DNA from: Anisus vortex
Lineage: Eukaryota; Mollusca; Gastropoda; Planorbidae
Direction: 5' to 3'
Length of the DNA: 64,000 nucleotides
Assembly: GCA_949126835.1 (NCBI GenBank)
Contig: OX421505.1
Location: 7,820,587 to 7,884,586 of the forward strand
The notes beneath the pieces are model-generated. The model worked only from the letters and a program-made list of their open reading frames with translations. It searched no databases and was not told the origin of the DNA. Both the position numbers and the translations under genes were made by a program. Shown here piece after piece: positions 47,461 to 58,985 of this stretch. The first letter of the stretch is position 1. Each line of letters opens with the position of its first letter.

Positions 47461-47955
47461 CTCTAATATGTAGAAGGTAGACTGGCGCGGTAGACGTATT
47501 GTCTGGTAGAAGAACATGCGCGGTAGACGTGATGTCTGGTAGACAAACTGGCGCGGTAGACAACTGGCGCGGTAGACGTATTGTCTGGTAGACGAACTGG
47601 CGCGGTAGACGTATTGTCTGGTAGACGAACTGGCGCGATAGACATATTGTCTGGTAGACGAACTGGCGCGGTAGACGTATTGTCTGGAAGATGAACTGGC
47701 GCGGTAGACGTATTGTCTGGTAGACGAACTGGAGCGGTAGACGTATTGTCTGGTAGACGAACTGGTGCGGTAGACGCATTGTCTGGTAGACGAACTGGCG
47801 CGGTAGACGTATAGTCTGGTAGACGAACTGGCGCGGTAGACGTGTTGTCTGGTAGACGAACTGGCGAGGTAGACGTATTGTCGGTAGACAAACTGGCGCG
47901 GTAGACGTATTGTCGGTAGACGAACTGGCGAAGTAGACGTATTGTCTGTGTCACG
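47461..47955. repeat. 33-bp GC-rich minisatellite, about 15 copies
   Basis: The unit is GTCTGGTAGACGAACTGGCG followed by CGGTAGACGTATT. The length is a multiple of three and several frames stay open (for example TSTAPVRLPDN repeated on the minus strand), but different frames are equally open and indels switch between them, so it is not called as coding. Confidence 0.9.
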
Positions 47956-49550
47956 TGGCGGGGGTGATTAGACCACTTAATCACCACGTAAACTTTATAA
48001 GTTGGGGTTAGATTTGCACCTGAGCCTCCTGTGTGTCGTGCCTTCTGTATGATTAAGTAAAAGTGACTGAATTATGTCACGCTGTGTGGCAGGCAGGCTC
48101 GTATGTGTATTCTCTCCTTCTTATAAGAGTGGTCTGCAAAAATAGATAAGAGATGAATTATTCTCTTCTATTATTGTTGGCTGCGTGTTGTCTTAAGGGA
48201 TGCGCCAGAGTACTTTGCTAGAGTTTAACGTATTGATGATCGAATTTATATGTAAGTGTGTAGAATTCCATGGCTCGTCTGAGGTAATTATGCAGAGGTT
48301 TGGCTATACTAAACACATATAGACTTCACAACATCGATTATAGTCATTAGAGAACACGAGCGGAAACATTATATTCTGAAGTTTATTCACATTAAGACTG
48401 AGTATACCGTTGCATATATATCGTACATAATATCCTAGGTACATTGTCCAACAATATAAACAGCAAAGATTAAGATTTAGATACAGACTTAGGGTCGGAG
48501 CCTTCACAAAGGCCTCGGAGGGGCCCAGACGGGACCCACTCCGCTTTCACGACCGCCTAGCTAGCCTGTCCGTAAAACTCTACCTTCAATCTATAACTAA
48601 AACTAAAAGCATTAATAGTAATAGTCACGTGATATAAAATGGGAGGATAGGGGGAAATGTACACGTTTAGTCTGATTGACAGGAGTAGGGAAAGCATGGG
48701 GAGAGGGGTGGGGGATGGTGGGTGCGAGTGGCGGTGAGGGGGAGGGGCGAAGAGGCGGTCAGCCATCCAAGGTAATTCTTATCTTCCGGTGGCGCCTTTG
48801 TTTAAGCAACAAAGGGGGTTTTGACCAGGGAACGAGCCCTTAGAGGTCTATTTTCAAATACATGTTATAGGTGAGGAGGGACCGGGGGGGGGGGGGGTCA
48901 GAGACGGTGGGTTCAGGAATGACCTTGACCTGTTTCTCGATCGTCCGTGGTACGGGGGGGTGGGGGCGAGACGTAACCATGTTACACAATTTAGAATGGT
49001 GGGCATGATATAGACTTAGTAACAATGACAATATACATGAATGGAAACTAAAGTCAATATAAGTAATATACTTATGGGCATGCCGAGCATATACATATAT
49101 GTAAATAAAATTCAATGCAAGCAAAATACTTTAATGTTAAATATAGGAGATAGAAAGGAAAGACACATTCTTACTCCAATCAGACATGCAAGATTGTGGC
49201 AATGTTGTCAGTGGTTTGTACGTACAGATGATATGATTATAGTATCTTGTAAGAGCTGATTACATCTAAGACCTTTCTTAGTTGCGTTTGACGTTAATCT
49301 TCTCCCAAAACGCCACAAATTATTCATATTAAATGGAAGTTTATCGATTTTAATTATACTGTGGGTAATTATAGCTTTGTCAGCACCCTAAGCATGACGT
49401 ATAGTTGAGGCCGGACTTAGATCTTGTGTGAGTAGAGTATGTTTCCATCACCTCTCCCAAGAATTTGTACCAGTTTATCTGCCTCTTTGCTTTACATTTT
49501 AATTTTGGATACGCCACTGTTAAAAGTAAATGTGGACAGGTCAACCTTTA
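47956..49550. other. no gene supported; contains G14 tract
   Basis: A run of 14 G lies at 48884-48897 and other G-rich patches at about 48690-48745 and 48950. They could form four-stranded structures. CAGTGGCGTATCC-type sequence at 49505-49519 (complement) is also found at about 23805 and resembles a hAT terminus. Confidence 0.4.
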
Positions 49551-49556
49551 GTTCAT

Positions 49557-49700
49557 GTCTCCAATAACATTAGAACAAACTATCGCTGCACATTTAGCAT
49601 TGAGGTTTGTTGGAATATACACACGACTCATAATGGCATCTTGTATTGATGGTGTATTGGCCGTTTCTGTTGTGGTACTAAGTAGTGTAGGCCTATGTTG
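49557..49700 (+). other. diverged paralogue of the exon at 23639-23767
   Basis: It reads MSPITLEQTIAAHLALRFVG, then IYTRLIMASCIDGVLAVSVV. Flanking DNA upstream (GGACAGGTCAACCTTTAGTT) is also shared. A polar D-G replaces part of the hydrophobic run and no donor follows at the expected place, so this copy is probably dead. Confidence 0.4.
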
Positions 49701-50655
49701 TCACTCCGTATAACCCAATGAGCCTAATTGACATCTGAATAATGTCACTTCCCCTTATGTATACCAAGCTGATTACAGTGGGAAATGCTTGACTTAGTAG
49801 TCAATGAGACTAATTGGTTTTGCCACACAGAAAAAAAAATGTGTTTGCCTTAACAATTGTAATAAAAACTGGAAATATTTTTTTTGTGTTTTTTGTGTGT
49901 TTCAAATTGGATTTAACAAAATCAAACAAAAAAGTTCGAAGTTACTATGAAAATAAAAATCGCTACAGTCCTTTTGCTGATGTGATGGTCCTAGCAAACT
50001 TTTATCCATACTTTCATCCATTCATTTCATAAACAATGAGGAGGTTAATCCTGACCAAAGAAAAGACAACTTTGAAAAATAAGAACATGGCTGGCCTTAC
50101 TTTAAAAAAAAAAAACACTAATGCTAGCTTATTTAAACTGGAGAATTTAATAGCTTTGATGAAATGATGATTCCAATCTGTGGGAAGTTTAGTCAGATGA
50201 AGCAGTATAAAAATGGAAAAGCCTCATCCCTGAGGATTCAAAGTCCAGTGTCGTACCACTTCTAAAGGTATAGTTTACGACTTTGAACTTACTTTAAAGT
50301 ATTACCAGGGTGCCACGCGGTAAGTACTAGTACTTATATTATGCATTTGTTCTCGCATAAGGGGTAAGGAAAAATTAAAAGGGGATAAGAAGTACAATTA
50401 CACACACGTACTAACTGCTTCAGTGCAAATAAATCATTCACTTCATCGCATTAAGGCTTGGTCACTTAAAATTTAAAACAACAACTCAAAAAGCCACTTA
50501 ATGAATCATTTAATTGAACCAATTTACTAATTTAATTTTATGTACATGAAAGAATATTTACATTAACTGTTATCATTATTTAAAAATGTACAAAATACAC
50601 AGGTATATAATATCTAGTAAACATTGTTGATGTTTAAAGTTGTTGAAATGATGTT
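49701..50655. other. no gene seen
   Basis: AT-rich; TTGTTCTCGCATAAGGGGTA near 50348 is a small piece of the LINE family at 51.6 kb. Confidence 0.4.
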
Positions 50656-50659
50656 TAAA

Positions 50660-50948
50660 TCACCTAGTATGCCCTGACCACAGATACTGGTGAACGATGT
50701 TGCTGATATGTTCGGGTATTTTCCTTTCTTTTTTTTGTCTGCACCGACACCCATGTATAAAGTGATGCCAGCACAATGAACAGTCGCCTTTACTTTACAC
50801 AAACTAAGGTCAGGTACCCATCAGAGCTGGGTGGACTCAGGCGCCACAGACTCTAGGAAATAATCCGAGTCTTCACCAGGATTCGAACCCAGGGCTTTCG
50901 GTACGCCAGTTGAACGCGCTCGCTGCCGATCGGCCAACGTGCCCCATT
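50660..50948 (-). repeat. tRNA-derived SINE, near full length
   Basis: On the minus strand the head starts GGGGCACGTTGGCCGATCGG (A-box-like TGGCCGATCGG), a perfect B box is at 50879-50889 (GGTTCGAATCC), and the body has CAGCTCTGATGGGTACCTGA and GTAAAGTAAAGGCGACTG. It is a retroposon, not a tRNA gene, since no acceptor-stem pairing or anticodon arm is evident. Confidence 0.8.
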
Positions 50949-51559
50949 ATGTTACTTTAACATGATATAATATATTTTAAAAGAGGCCACGCAGGGTAAA
51001 AATGAAAATAACCAAACCAACATTAGAAAAAGAAAAAAAAGCTTTCGGAAAAAGCTGGTTTAAACAGCAGTAATGACACATGAGTGCAGAAGTCACGAAA
51101 ACATTACTGCAGATGACATGACACACGGCTCTTCAACAAAACAAACGGCTGCTGAAGTTCTGCCTTTTGTCTGTCTTCCATAGCCCTCTAAAACCAAGCG
51201 GTTTGCCTTACTTAATCGCTTACTGTCCGTACTGCCGTTGGCGCATAGGGCAGCAACAAAGTCTTTCCATCTTTGTAAAGTGCGATAATTCCGATCGTAC
51301 CCCAGGAGTGACTTTTGGTCGTCCTCTATCTTTTTTTTTTAACAATGGCTATCTCCAGAGAGTCCAGGACTAAACCAGAGCTTGGCATCAAACTCCCTCC
51401 TCTCCAGCTCTGCGCTCTTTTTGCGAGCTCACTTACGTCTTCGTCCAGTTTATCCTCCGCCTTTAGCACCCATAACCCGCCACAGAGACGTCAAAACTGA
51501 TATCATTTCCTATGAAGAGTTCTCTATATATTTATATTATATATACATTACAGACCCTC

Positions 51560-51990
51560 CTTCTATAAAGAAGATTATTGCGTCCTACGCTCATCCGTGG
51601 TCCAAGTCTAGTATTACATTTTTTATTAATGTTTTAAATGATGTTAAGTTACTGGTTTTTCTGGTTTGTTTATGCAACCCAAAATATGCCTGAATGCCAC
51701 TCGGGAAGAAAGAGTACTCGTATGCATTTGTTCTCGCATAAGGGATAAGGAAAGTGTTTTTATACTTATGTTTATCTGAGCATTGCAACAGGTCGTTATT
51801 GGGTTGTATTTCTAAATCAGAGTTTTTTATGTACTTTACTCTTTGCGCTTTTCTCCTTTATTTTTTCTAGGTTTAGTGATTTGACTAGTTTAGTGAATAT
51901 TTGCTAGTAGTGAACCTCGCAGCCCGTTTCTTTTCATGTGGTGCTCTTGCTGCAAACGCAATTGTTTGAGTCTCTGTTTTAGTCACTTGT
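51560..51990 (-). pseudogene. LINE 3' fragment
   Basis: The minus frame at 51591-51788 reads KNTFLIPYARTNAYEYSFFP followed by SGIQAYFGL, the tail typical of CR1/jockey-like ORF2. It is paralogous to 37390-37860. Confidence 0.65.
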
Positions 51991-52900
51991 ACTCCCGTCC
52001 TGACTTGAAACTCAGTTTTCGCTCCGTGAGAAGCCTACGCCATCCTTGATCATAATTTTTTCATTAGGACGAATGATTCAAATCTACTACTATATATAAC
52101 TACTTTTACCGTTGGCATAACGGGCGATTTCTTTGTTTTGTTCTAGGTGTTTCATTGGTCGTCGCTGAGGTTTTTTTCACAAAAAAAAAGAACGTGGGGA
52201 CGGGGGAGTAAGAGAAATTTCTCTTACGAGCTTTATTACGTCCCCTTGAAGTTGTAGTCGCTAATATTACTCTGTATTAACTCTTTCGGTACGCTCTGAA
52301 AATAAAAATAAAAACGATGTACGCTTTGAACGCTATAAAACAACAAAAAAATGTTCAAATTTTACGTTACATTCATTTATTACATTCTTTTAGTTCTAAC
52401 TTTAGAGCTGTTTAATGTATTCCTGTAACCAGCCTCTCACATTTTATCCATTCAGAACCCTACTTCCCCCCTCAGCCAACCCATCTTTCCCGTCCCTTTC
52501 CACAAATATTGAGTTTATGGTACCGATCTTGTAAGTGTCGAAAAAGAAACGGACGAGGGCGTAACAGTGTAAGGGAGTGCATCAAGATTCTGTCTGAGAC
52601 TAACAAAAGGTACGGGCTCCACAGTCATCTGCACTACTCTGTTTCTCCCCACCTGTGAATTTTCCCTGGTGCATTAACACGGTGGCGCGCTCGTATTCCT
52701 ACACCATCGGCTGATGGACTGAAACAAATTCAGGGCCAAGAATCCTATATATTTATATATACCTATATATTTATATATACCTATTGTAAATACAGGTGTT
52801 TCCTGGTTGTATTTAAAGTCAGATCATCATTCTATAAAATGTTCCATATTTTGTAGTTTTTTTTTTTGTAACCGTAAATCGATCTAGAACACAGTGTATT
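51991..52900. other. no gene seen
   Basis: It includes AAAAGAAACGGACGAG at about 52547, which recurs at 3345, and a short TATATATTTATATATACC repeat at 52745-52785. Confidence 0.4.
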
Positions 52901-52904
52901 CAGT

Positions 52905-53033
52905 GTATACCCTTCAGACCAAACTGATCAAAGGGCCGGTGAAGCAGCGTTCACCGGTTTCTGTGGCCACGGCATGCTAGAGGATGTGTGGCTAGCACAA
53001 TGCCCAGCCGCCTTTACTTTATCCCAACGTAGG
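52905..53033 (-). repeat. SINE 3' half
   Basis: Same family: CCCTTCAGACCAAACTGATC, then GAAGCAGCGTTCACCGGTTT and GTGGCCACGGCATGCTAG. It stops at 53033, where the next block starts. Confidence 0.75.
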
Positions 53034-53066
53034 CAACAAAAAGACAAAAAGGTAATCTCTACTAAC

Positions 53067-53205
53067 CTGCATGATCTTTGCTCTGTCTATGAAGATCTTT
53101 ATCCAGGTGTACAGCGGCAAGGATTTGATCTCACGCATCTCGTACAACACGGAGTTCAGGCCATCCACGCTCTGTCTCTGGCGGCGCTTGGCAAACACCT
53201 TAAAC
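53067..53205 (-). CDS. plausible internal exon of an unrecognised host gene
   Basis: On the minus strand a 139-bp open segment is bounded by an acceptor (GGAACCAG|G) and a good donor (ATGCAG|GTTAGT). It encodes FKVFAKRRQRQSVDGLNSVL, then YEMREIKSLPLYTWIKIFID and RAKIMQ. Composition is richer in G and C than the neighbourhood, and the codons look like real coding usage. Length, splice sites and composition favour a real exon, but I cannot name the protein and found no partner exons. The acceptor's pyrimidine tract is weak. It lies about 115 bp from the edge of the large palindromic element, which would therefore sit in the intron upstream of it. Confidence 0.5.
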
Positions 53206-53271
53206 CTGGTTCCAGTAAATACATGGTTTCAGTAGAATAACAAACGATATTGATATGTATTCCCTATTAAA

Positions 53272-53319
53272 GCAAAGTACCCTTCGGACCAAACCTATCA
53301 TAGGGCCGTGAAGCAGCGT
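53272..53319 (-). repeat. SINE 3' end, interrupted by the palindromic element
   Basis: CCCTTCGGACCAAACCTATC, then GTGAAGCAGCGTT, breaks off exactly where other copies would continue CACCGGTTTC. Confidence 0.65.
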
Positions 53320-53340
53320 TAGTAGTGTAGTAGGGTCGTT

Positions 53341-53520
53341 TCGAGGAGTATTTGAGGCGTACGCCTCGAGGTGTACGCCTCAGTTGACCTTTGACCTTTG
53401 ACCCGGAAGTGACCTTTGACCCGGAAGTGACCTTTGACCCGGAAGTGACCCCAACCGGAAGTCGTTGTACCGGAAGTGACGTCATCCAAGATGGCGTCTT
53501 GTCGTGTTGTTATACGAGGG
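53341..53520. promoter_or_regulatory. dense cis-motif cluster at the element's outer end
   Basis: In order: a perfect 14-bp palindrome GAGGCGTACGCCTC and a near copy, TTGACCTTTGACC (a DR1 nuclear-receptor-type site on the other strand), three 18-bp units of TGACCTTTGACCCGGAAG, two more CCGGAAGT ETS sites, a consensus CRE (TGACGTCA at about 53477) and CAAGATGGCGTC (YY1-like). Motif matches are seen directly; function is inference. Confidence 0.55.
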
Positions 53521-55560
53521 TTTTTTAATTAAGGGTAATACGGTCAGCGGTTCTAAAATTATTTTTCCTATTGTCTTACAATGATTGATTTTCCCATTGT
53601 CTTACAATGATTGACACATGTCATATTATTTCTCCCATTGTTTCATAATGGTCTTTATAAGGTTCAGCGGTTCTAAAATTTTATAATTATTTGATAATAT
53701 TAATTAATTGGTTATTTTTATAGTGTTCTTAATAATTTTCAATAGTAAAAGGCTTTTTTCAATAAGTTTATTGTGATTTTTGCCCTCATTACCATCTTTT
53801 AAGCGATAATTGTCTTGTAAGGGTCATTATTAATTACTTGGAGACAGTAATTATCTTAATTTTATACTTAACTAATTAACGAATTTTAATTTTTATAGCC
53901 ATAACTATCATGTAAAGGAGCGTTTATTAATTACCAAGGGCCCTAATTATCACATTTTAATCAATAATTCTTTAATAACGTGCCTTTTTACTTACTTGGA
54001 CACAGTAATTGTATACTTTATTAATTAACTAATTATTATTTGAATAGCCATAATTAGCTTGTAAAAGGGCGTTTATTAATTACAAAGGGTTCTAATTATC
54101 AGATTTTAATCAATAATTCTCTAATAACGTGATAATTAATTACTTGGACACAGTAATTGTCTTAATTTATTCTTAACTAATTAACTATTTTTATACATTT
54201 TTACTTACTTGGACACGGTAATTTTCTTAAAATATTCTTAACTAATTAACTAATTATACTTTTTATAACCCTAATTAACTTGTTTTTAATTACTAAGGGG
54301 GTGTAATTATCACTAAATAACCCCTAAATATTTATTTATATACATTTTTACTTACTGGGGTACAGTAATTTTCTTAATTGTATACTTTATTAATTAACTA
54401 ATTATAATTTTTTTAACATTAATTAGCTTGTAAAGGGGCGTTTATTAATTACAAAGGGGCCGTAATTATCACTAAATAGACCACATTTTATATACTTTTT
54501 TACATTTTTACTTACTTGGAGGCAGTATTTTTCTTTATTCTTAATTAATTATCTAATTATAATTTTGAGTCATAATTACTATTTTATAATTTTCTTTTAA
54601 ACATAATTATTTTTAATTTGCATTGATAATCAATGTTTTGAAAGTCTAAACATATATCCTTTAACATTTTTAGAACCCCTGAGGCGCTTATTCACATCGC
54701 TGTCTAACTTTTTACCTGAGCAGCTGTTTATTTTTATCGCTCAGCGCGTCTTTTAATGACTTTTTCAGCTGTTGTGGAAATTCTTTTGTAGTGCTGTTCT
54801 CGCTCGCGCTGTTAATGACTTTTTCATCTGTTGAGAAAAGTCTTTTGATCTCGCTTTACTCGCTTTTTAATGACCTGGTGTGAAAAAGAGATAAAACTGC
54901 CCTTTCAAAGTCTGCTATGGGAGATAATTCAAGTAGCACTAAAAGTTTTTTTCTTTACAACTTACGTTTCCCAGATATTTTTTTTTTTTTTTTTTTTTTA
55001 TGTTTTTTTTTTTTTTTATCATTTGGATTAGTTTTGGGGTTATTTTTTCTTTGTATTTCGAGTATTCGTTTTTTAAATATTTCGCTTTTCAATTTAAATA
55101 ATTTCAATTGTTTAATCGTTAACTGCAATGTTTGACTTACTATAACATCATTATTCCCTTTATTTTATACTTACCTATTTTAAATGTGTATCTTTTGAAT
55201 TTAAATTTTCTTAATTTTCTATTGATAACTGAATTTTAAGATTCTTTATTTACTTACTAAAAGGCGTGATTTTCTTTTTTTTTTTTAAACTTATATATTT
55301 TACAATTTAAACGATAAGTAAATACAATTTTTTACGTACTAAAACTAGTAATTTCTATATTTTATACGAAATTAATTAACGAATTTTATTTTTTTTAAAG
55401 TCATACATATCTTGTAAGGCGAGTTTTTACTTATTAAGAGGCGTATATTTCTTTAATTAAGGCTTACATTATATAACTTTTGTTTAAATTCTTTAATAAG
55501 TCACCCTTTTTATTTACGAACTTTATACTTACATAGTTAACATTTGTATCATTTAATTAT
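53521..55560. repeat. AT-rich degenerate tandem repeat (~170-190 bp)
   Basis: Recurring strings TTAACTAATTATAATTTTTA, GCTTGTAAAGGGGCGTTTAT, TTACTTACTTGGACACAGTA appear at least four times between 53820 and 54560, then decay. From 54992 on it is mirrored at the right window end. No gene is visible. Confidence 0.7.
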
Positions 55561-55904
55561 TCTTTCAATTTTAATTGATAATACATGTAAATATATTTTA
55601 CTCAACTAATTTAAAATTTTCCCTTTTAAACATACGTATTTCTAATGTGAATTGATAATCATTGTTTTAAAAGCCTAAACTCTAAACATTTTTAGAACTC
55701 CAGGACAAAATATAAAGTCCAGATCTTTTGATCGTTCACAAAGTACATTATTTTAGTGTATGCGTATTTTGAATAACTGTCTAATAAGTGTCTCTTTAAC
55801 TTTTAAAAGTCAGTTTGTTAAATGGTTGTATCTTTTAATTTTTGTCGTGTAATTTTTACTTAATAGGATTAAACATTTTAAAATTTAAGTAACTTAAGTG
55901 TTTC

Positions 55905-56260
55905 AAGTGATGTCCAATATGGCGGGTCAGAAGGGGGCGGATCCAAGATGGCCGATCCGAGTGTTCCATGTGATTATTTTTGTGTAGTGTTACACGTGAT
56001 TTTATCATCGTGGTTTAATTAAAGATACCGGAAAACAAGATGGCGTCCGATGTACGTGGCATACAAGGGCAGTAACCGTGTAATTAAATTTGTAATTTTT
56101 GTATTTTTAATTAACTTTATGGTTGTAGACAAGATGATGGAAGGGGTGTATTGAAGTTGTTGACTCCACTGTTCCACATGCTGATGAACCGGAAGTAAGA
56201 TGGCGTCCGATTTACGTGGCATACAAGGGCAGTAACCATGTAAATAATTTTTTAAACAGT
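55905..56260. promoter_or_regulatory. YY1/ETS-like motif cluster with 46-bp duplication, left arm
   Basis: TCCAATATGGCGGGTC, GATCCAAGATGGCCGATC, and two copies of AAGATGGCGTCCGATNTACG continuing to GGCATACAAGGGCAGTAACC (56037 and 56198). One copy is preceded by ACCGGAAGT. It is located beyond the 3' end of the Bcl-2 gene. The mirror is at 62732-63087. Confidence 0.5.
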
Positions 56261-56359
56261 AAACAAAGAAAGTTTTAATTTTATTTTTTTTTTATTTGCG
56301 TTCAAGTACATCAAACAGAGAATAAAACAACAACAACATGACTGGTAGTTTATTTATTT

Positions 56360-57071
56360 TTATAATATTCGATTCTCAGTGTTCAGGATTTGTAGAGCGA
56401 AAAGTGCACAAAGTGTCAAGATCCCAATGCCTGCAGCAGCACAGCCTAGGATTGTCTTAAGTGAGGGCCAAGAGCTGCCATTTTTATTCTCACCTCTACC
56501 AGACTTGAATTCCAAAAACCCTTCCTGTGTTGAAGAAGATGGAAGCTAGTTTAATATACGCTTTTATATTTAACTTTCTATAGGATGATTTTTGTTTAAA
56601 GAGTGTCTTTGTTACTCTTGTAAACCTATTACTTACCCAGTTATTATGACTATTTAGCCAACTCGACAAATGTATATCAATATATGTTGTTAACCATTCT
56701 AGAAGATTATCTACTAGGTGGTATTTCTTTAGTTGAAAACACCGAGCTGCAAATTGACCCGAAAAGTCAAACAACGCCACAATTCGTCCCCAATTTATAT
56801 CCTCACAAAATATTTCTATAACGATCGATGTGAAAGTGTCATACGCATTGTCATCAGTTATGACTAGACCATCTATTAGGTTATCAAATCTATTCTTAAA
56901 TCGTTCTTCAAATTCATCTCCTAGTATTCTCATAGCATTTTGAACAGAATTCGGAGTGTTGATAATACTTTCATGCCGACCATCGTTTCTCCAAGTATAC
57001 CCATTGCATTGTAAACGATATTTTATGTAATCCACCGCAATGCTACGCGTATTTTCATGTCCTATAGACAT
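56360..57071 (-). CDS. Bcl-2 family anti-apoptotic-type protein, left copy
   Basis: The CDS is complement(join(56360..56524,56637..57071)), the exact mirror of the right copy and identical in protein as far as I can see. It encodes 199 residues: BH4 at 8-27 (TRSIAVDYIKYRLQCNGYTW), BH3 at about 43-58 (NAMRILGDEFEERF), BH1 at about 85-107 (DINWGRIVALFDFSG), BH2 spanning the intron (SWLNSHNNW then EGFLEF), and a C-terminal hydrophobic helix (ILGCAAAGIGILTLCALFAL) with a short tail. Such proteins sit on outer mitochondrial and ER membranes and hold Bax-type partners in check. Four BH regions plus the anchor fit the pro-survival Bcl-2/Bcl-xL type, but Bax-like function cannot be excluded. The 112-bp intron has GTAAGT and TTCTTCAACACAG. 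The gene points away from the palindrome centre. Confidence 0.9.
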
Positions 57072-57239
57072 ATTATTTTCACGAGAACTAATAAGAATTA
57101 CAAAAATAACCGTTTTACTTAACGAAAAACCACAACACTTTTAAACAACTGAATAAGGAAGACTACATAATTTTATAAAAATTTGCTGAATAGTGGAAAA
57201 AGACCACCATCTGACAAGCAAACATTTAACGAGCAGGTG

Positions 57240-57555
57240 TTAAACAGCTGCCCGCTAGGCGCTGACCAAGGTAACGACTTCCTGTCCAGGTGTTGAATCC
57301 ATTATCGGGCCGTCGCCCGCTGTGCCAGGTAATGGCTTCCTGTCCAGATGTTTTTGCACTTACCTGACCGTGAGAAAACCTAAAAGCTAACATTCCCACG
57401 ACCAGGGTAATGGTTTCCTGTCCAGGTGTTGAATCAATTATCTGGTCGCTGGGCGCTGACCAAGTTAACGACTTCCTGTCCAGATGTTATTGCACTTACC
57501 TGACAGTGAGAAAATCTAAAACCTAACATTCCCAGGGTCACGCCAAACCTAACCG
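57240..57555. repeat. ~180-bp duplication with ACAGGAAG sites, upstream of Bcl-2 (left)
   Basis: Two copies of a block containing CTTCCTGTCCAGGTGTTGAA and TTGCACTTACCTGACNGTGA, with four CTTCCTGTCC (ETS-like) sites in all. It lies 170-480 bp upstream of the start codon, where a promoter would be expected. The mirror is at 61437-61752. Confidence 0.6.
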
Positions 57556-57639
57556 TCAACAACGTTCCCACTTTTTTAATTGTCTTCTTCAATCTCTGCC
57601 TTTTTTTACTAACTTCTTATCTCTTTCTCGAAAAAAATT

Positions 57640-58985
57640 TTAAGTACAATTTCTCAAACTCTCCCTCTCTCAAAAAACTTTGTAGACAACCTTTTTTAAA
57701 ATTTTTCTCTCTCGCAAAAAAACTTTGTAGGACACCTTCCCAAAATCTCTCTCTCCAGACAAACTTTTTTAAGTACGTCTTCCCAAAATCTCTCTCTCTC
57801 CTGACAAACTTTTGTAAGTTCACCTTCCCAAAATCTCTCTCTCCTGACAAACTTTTTTAAGTACAACTTTTCAAACTCTCTCTCTCCTGACAAACTTTTT
57901 TAAGTTCACCTTCCCAAAATCTCTTTCTCCTGACAAACTTTTTTAAGTACAACTTTTCAAACTCTCTCTCTCCTAACAAACTTTTTTAAGTACAACTTTT
58001 CAAACTCTTTCTCTCCTAACAAACTTTTTTAAGGTCACCTTCCCAAAATCTCTCTCTCCTGACAAACTTTTGTAAGTTCACCTTCCCAAAATCTCTCTCT
58101 CCTAACAAACTTTTTTAAGTACAACTTTTCAAACTCTCTCTCTCCTGACAAACTTTTGTAAGTTCACCTTCCCAAAATCTCTCTCTCCTGACAAACTTTT
58201 TTAAGTACAACTTTTCAAACTCTCTCTCTCCTAACAAACTTTTTTAAGTACAACTTTTCAAACTCTCTCTCTCCTGACAAACTTTTGTAAGTTCACCTTC
58301 CCAAAATCTCTCTCTCCTAACAAACTTTTTTAAGTACAACTTTTCAAACTCTCTCTCTCCTGACAAACTTTTGTAAGTTCACCTTCCCAAAATCTCTCTC
58401 TCCTGACAAACTTTTTTAAGTACAACTTTTCAAAGTCTCTCTCTCCTAACAAACTTTTTTAAGTACAACTTTTCAAACTCTCTCTCTCCTGACAAACTTT
58501 TTTAAGTTCACCTTCCCAAAATCTCTCTCTCCTGACAAACTTTTTTAAGTACAACTTTTCAAACTCTCTCTCTCCTGACAAACTTTTTTAAGGTCACCTT
58601 CCCAAAATCTCTCTCTCTCCTGACAAACTTTTTTAAGTTGAAGTTCACCTCCCCAAAATCTTTTACACTCTCGACAAACTTTTTAAGTTGAAGTTCACCT
58701 TCCCAAATCTTTGACACTCTCGACAAACTTTTTAAGTTCACCTTCCCAAAATCTTTCACACTAGCTCTCGCTTGACAAACTTTTTCTTAGTTCACCTTCC
58801 CAAACTCGCAATCTCTCCCGACAAACTTTTTTAACTTCACCTTCCCAAAATCTTTGACACTCTCGAAAACTTTTTAAGTTGAAGTTCACCTCCCCAAAAT
58901 CTTTTACACTCTCGACAAAATCTTTAAGTTAACCTTCCCAAAATCTTTCACACTAGCTCTCGCTCAAAAACACTTTTTCTTAAAA
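57640..58985. repeat. 43-bp-class minisatellite, left arm
   Basis: The unit is TCTCTCTCCTGACAAACTTT, then TTTAAG, with two alternating endings: TACAACTTTTCAAAC (A type) and TTCACCTTCCCAAAATC (B type). About 28-30 units. The order of A and B types is irregular and is mirrored exactly in the right arm. Confidence 0.9.

Noticed and set aside
47429..47987. Two overlapping minus-strand frames of 116 and 174 codons
   Set aside because: Both come from the 33-bp minisatellite and use different frames of the same bases.
49041..49259. 72-codon plus-strand frame
   Set aside because: No domain, no splice context, AT-rich composition.
50879..50948. tRNA genes at B-box sites (also near 16290 and 19619)
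   Set aside because: The heads belong to dispersed SINEs with a shared non-tRNA body; no complete cloverleaf could be folded by eye.
56019..56222. 67-codon frame MPRKSDAILL (mirror at 62770-62973)
   Set aside because: It lies across the duplicated YY1/ETS-like motif block; the ATG is part of the repeated motif and the frame has no recognisable domain.
57617..58759. Short frames reading MSGERDFGK-type repeats, also in the right arm
   Set aside because: They are chance openings in the 43-bp-class minisatellite.
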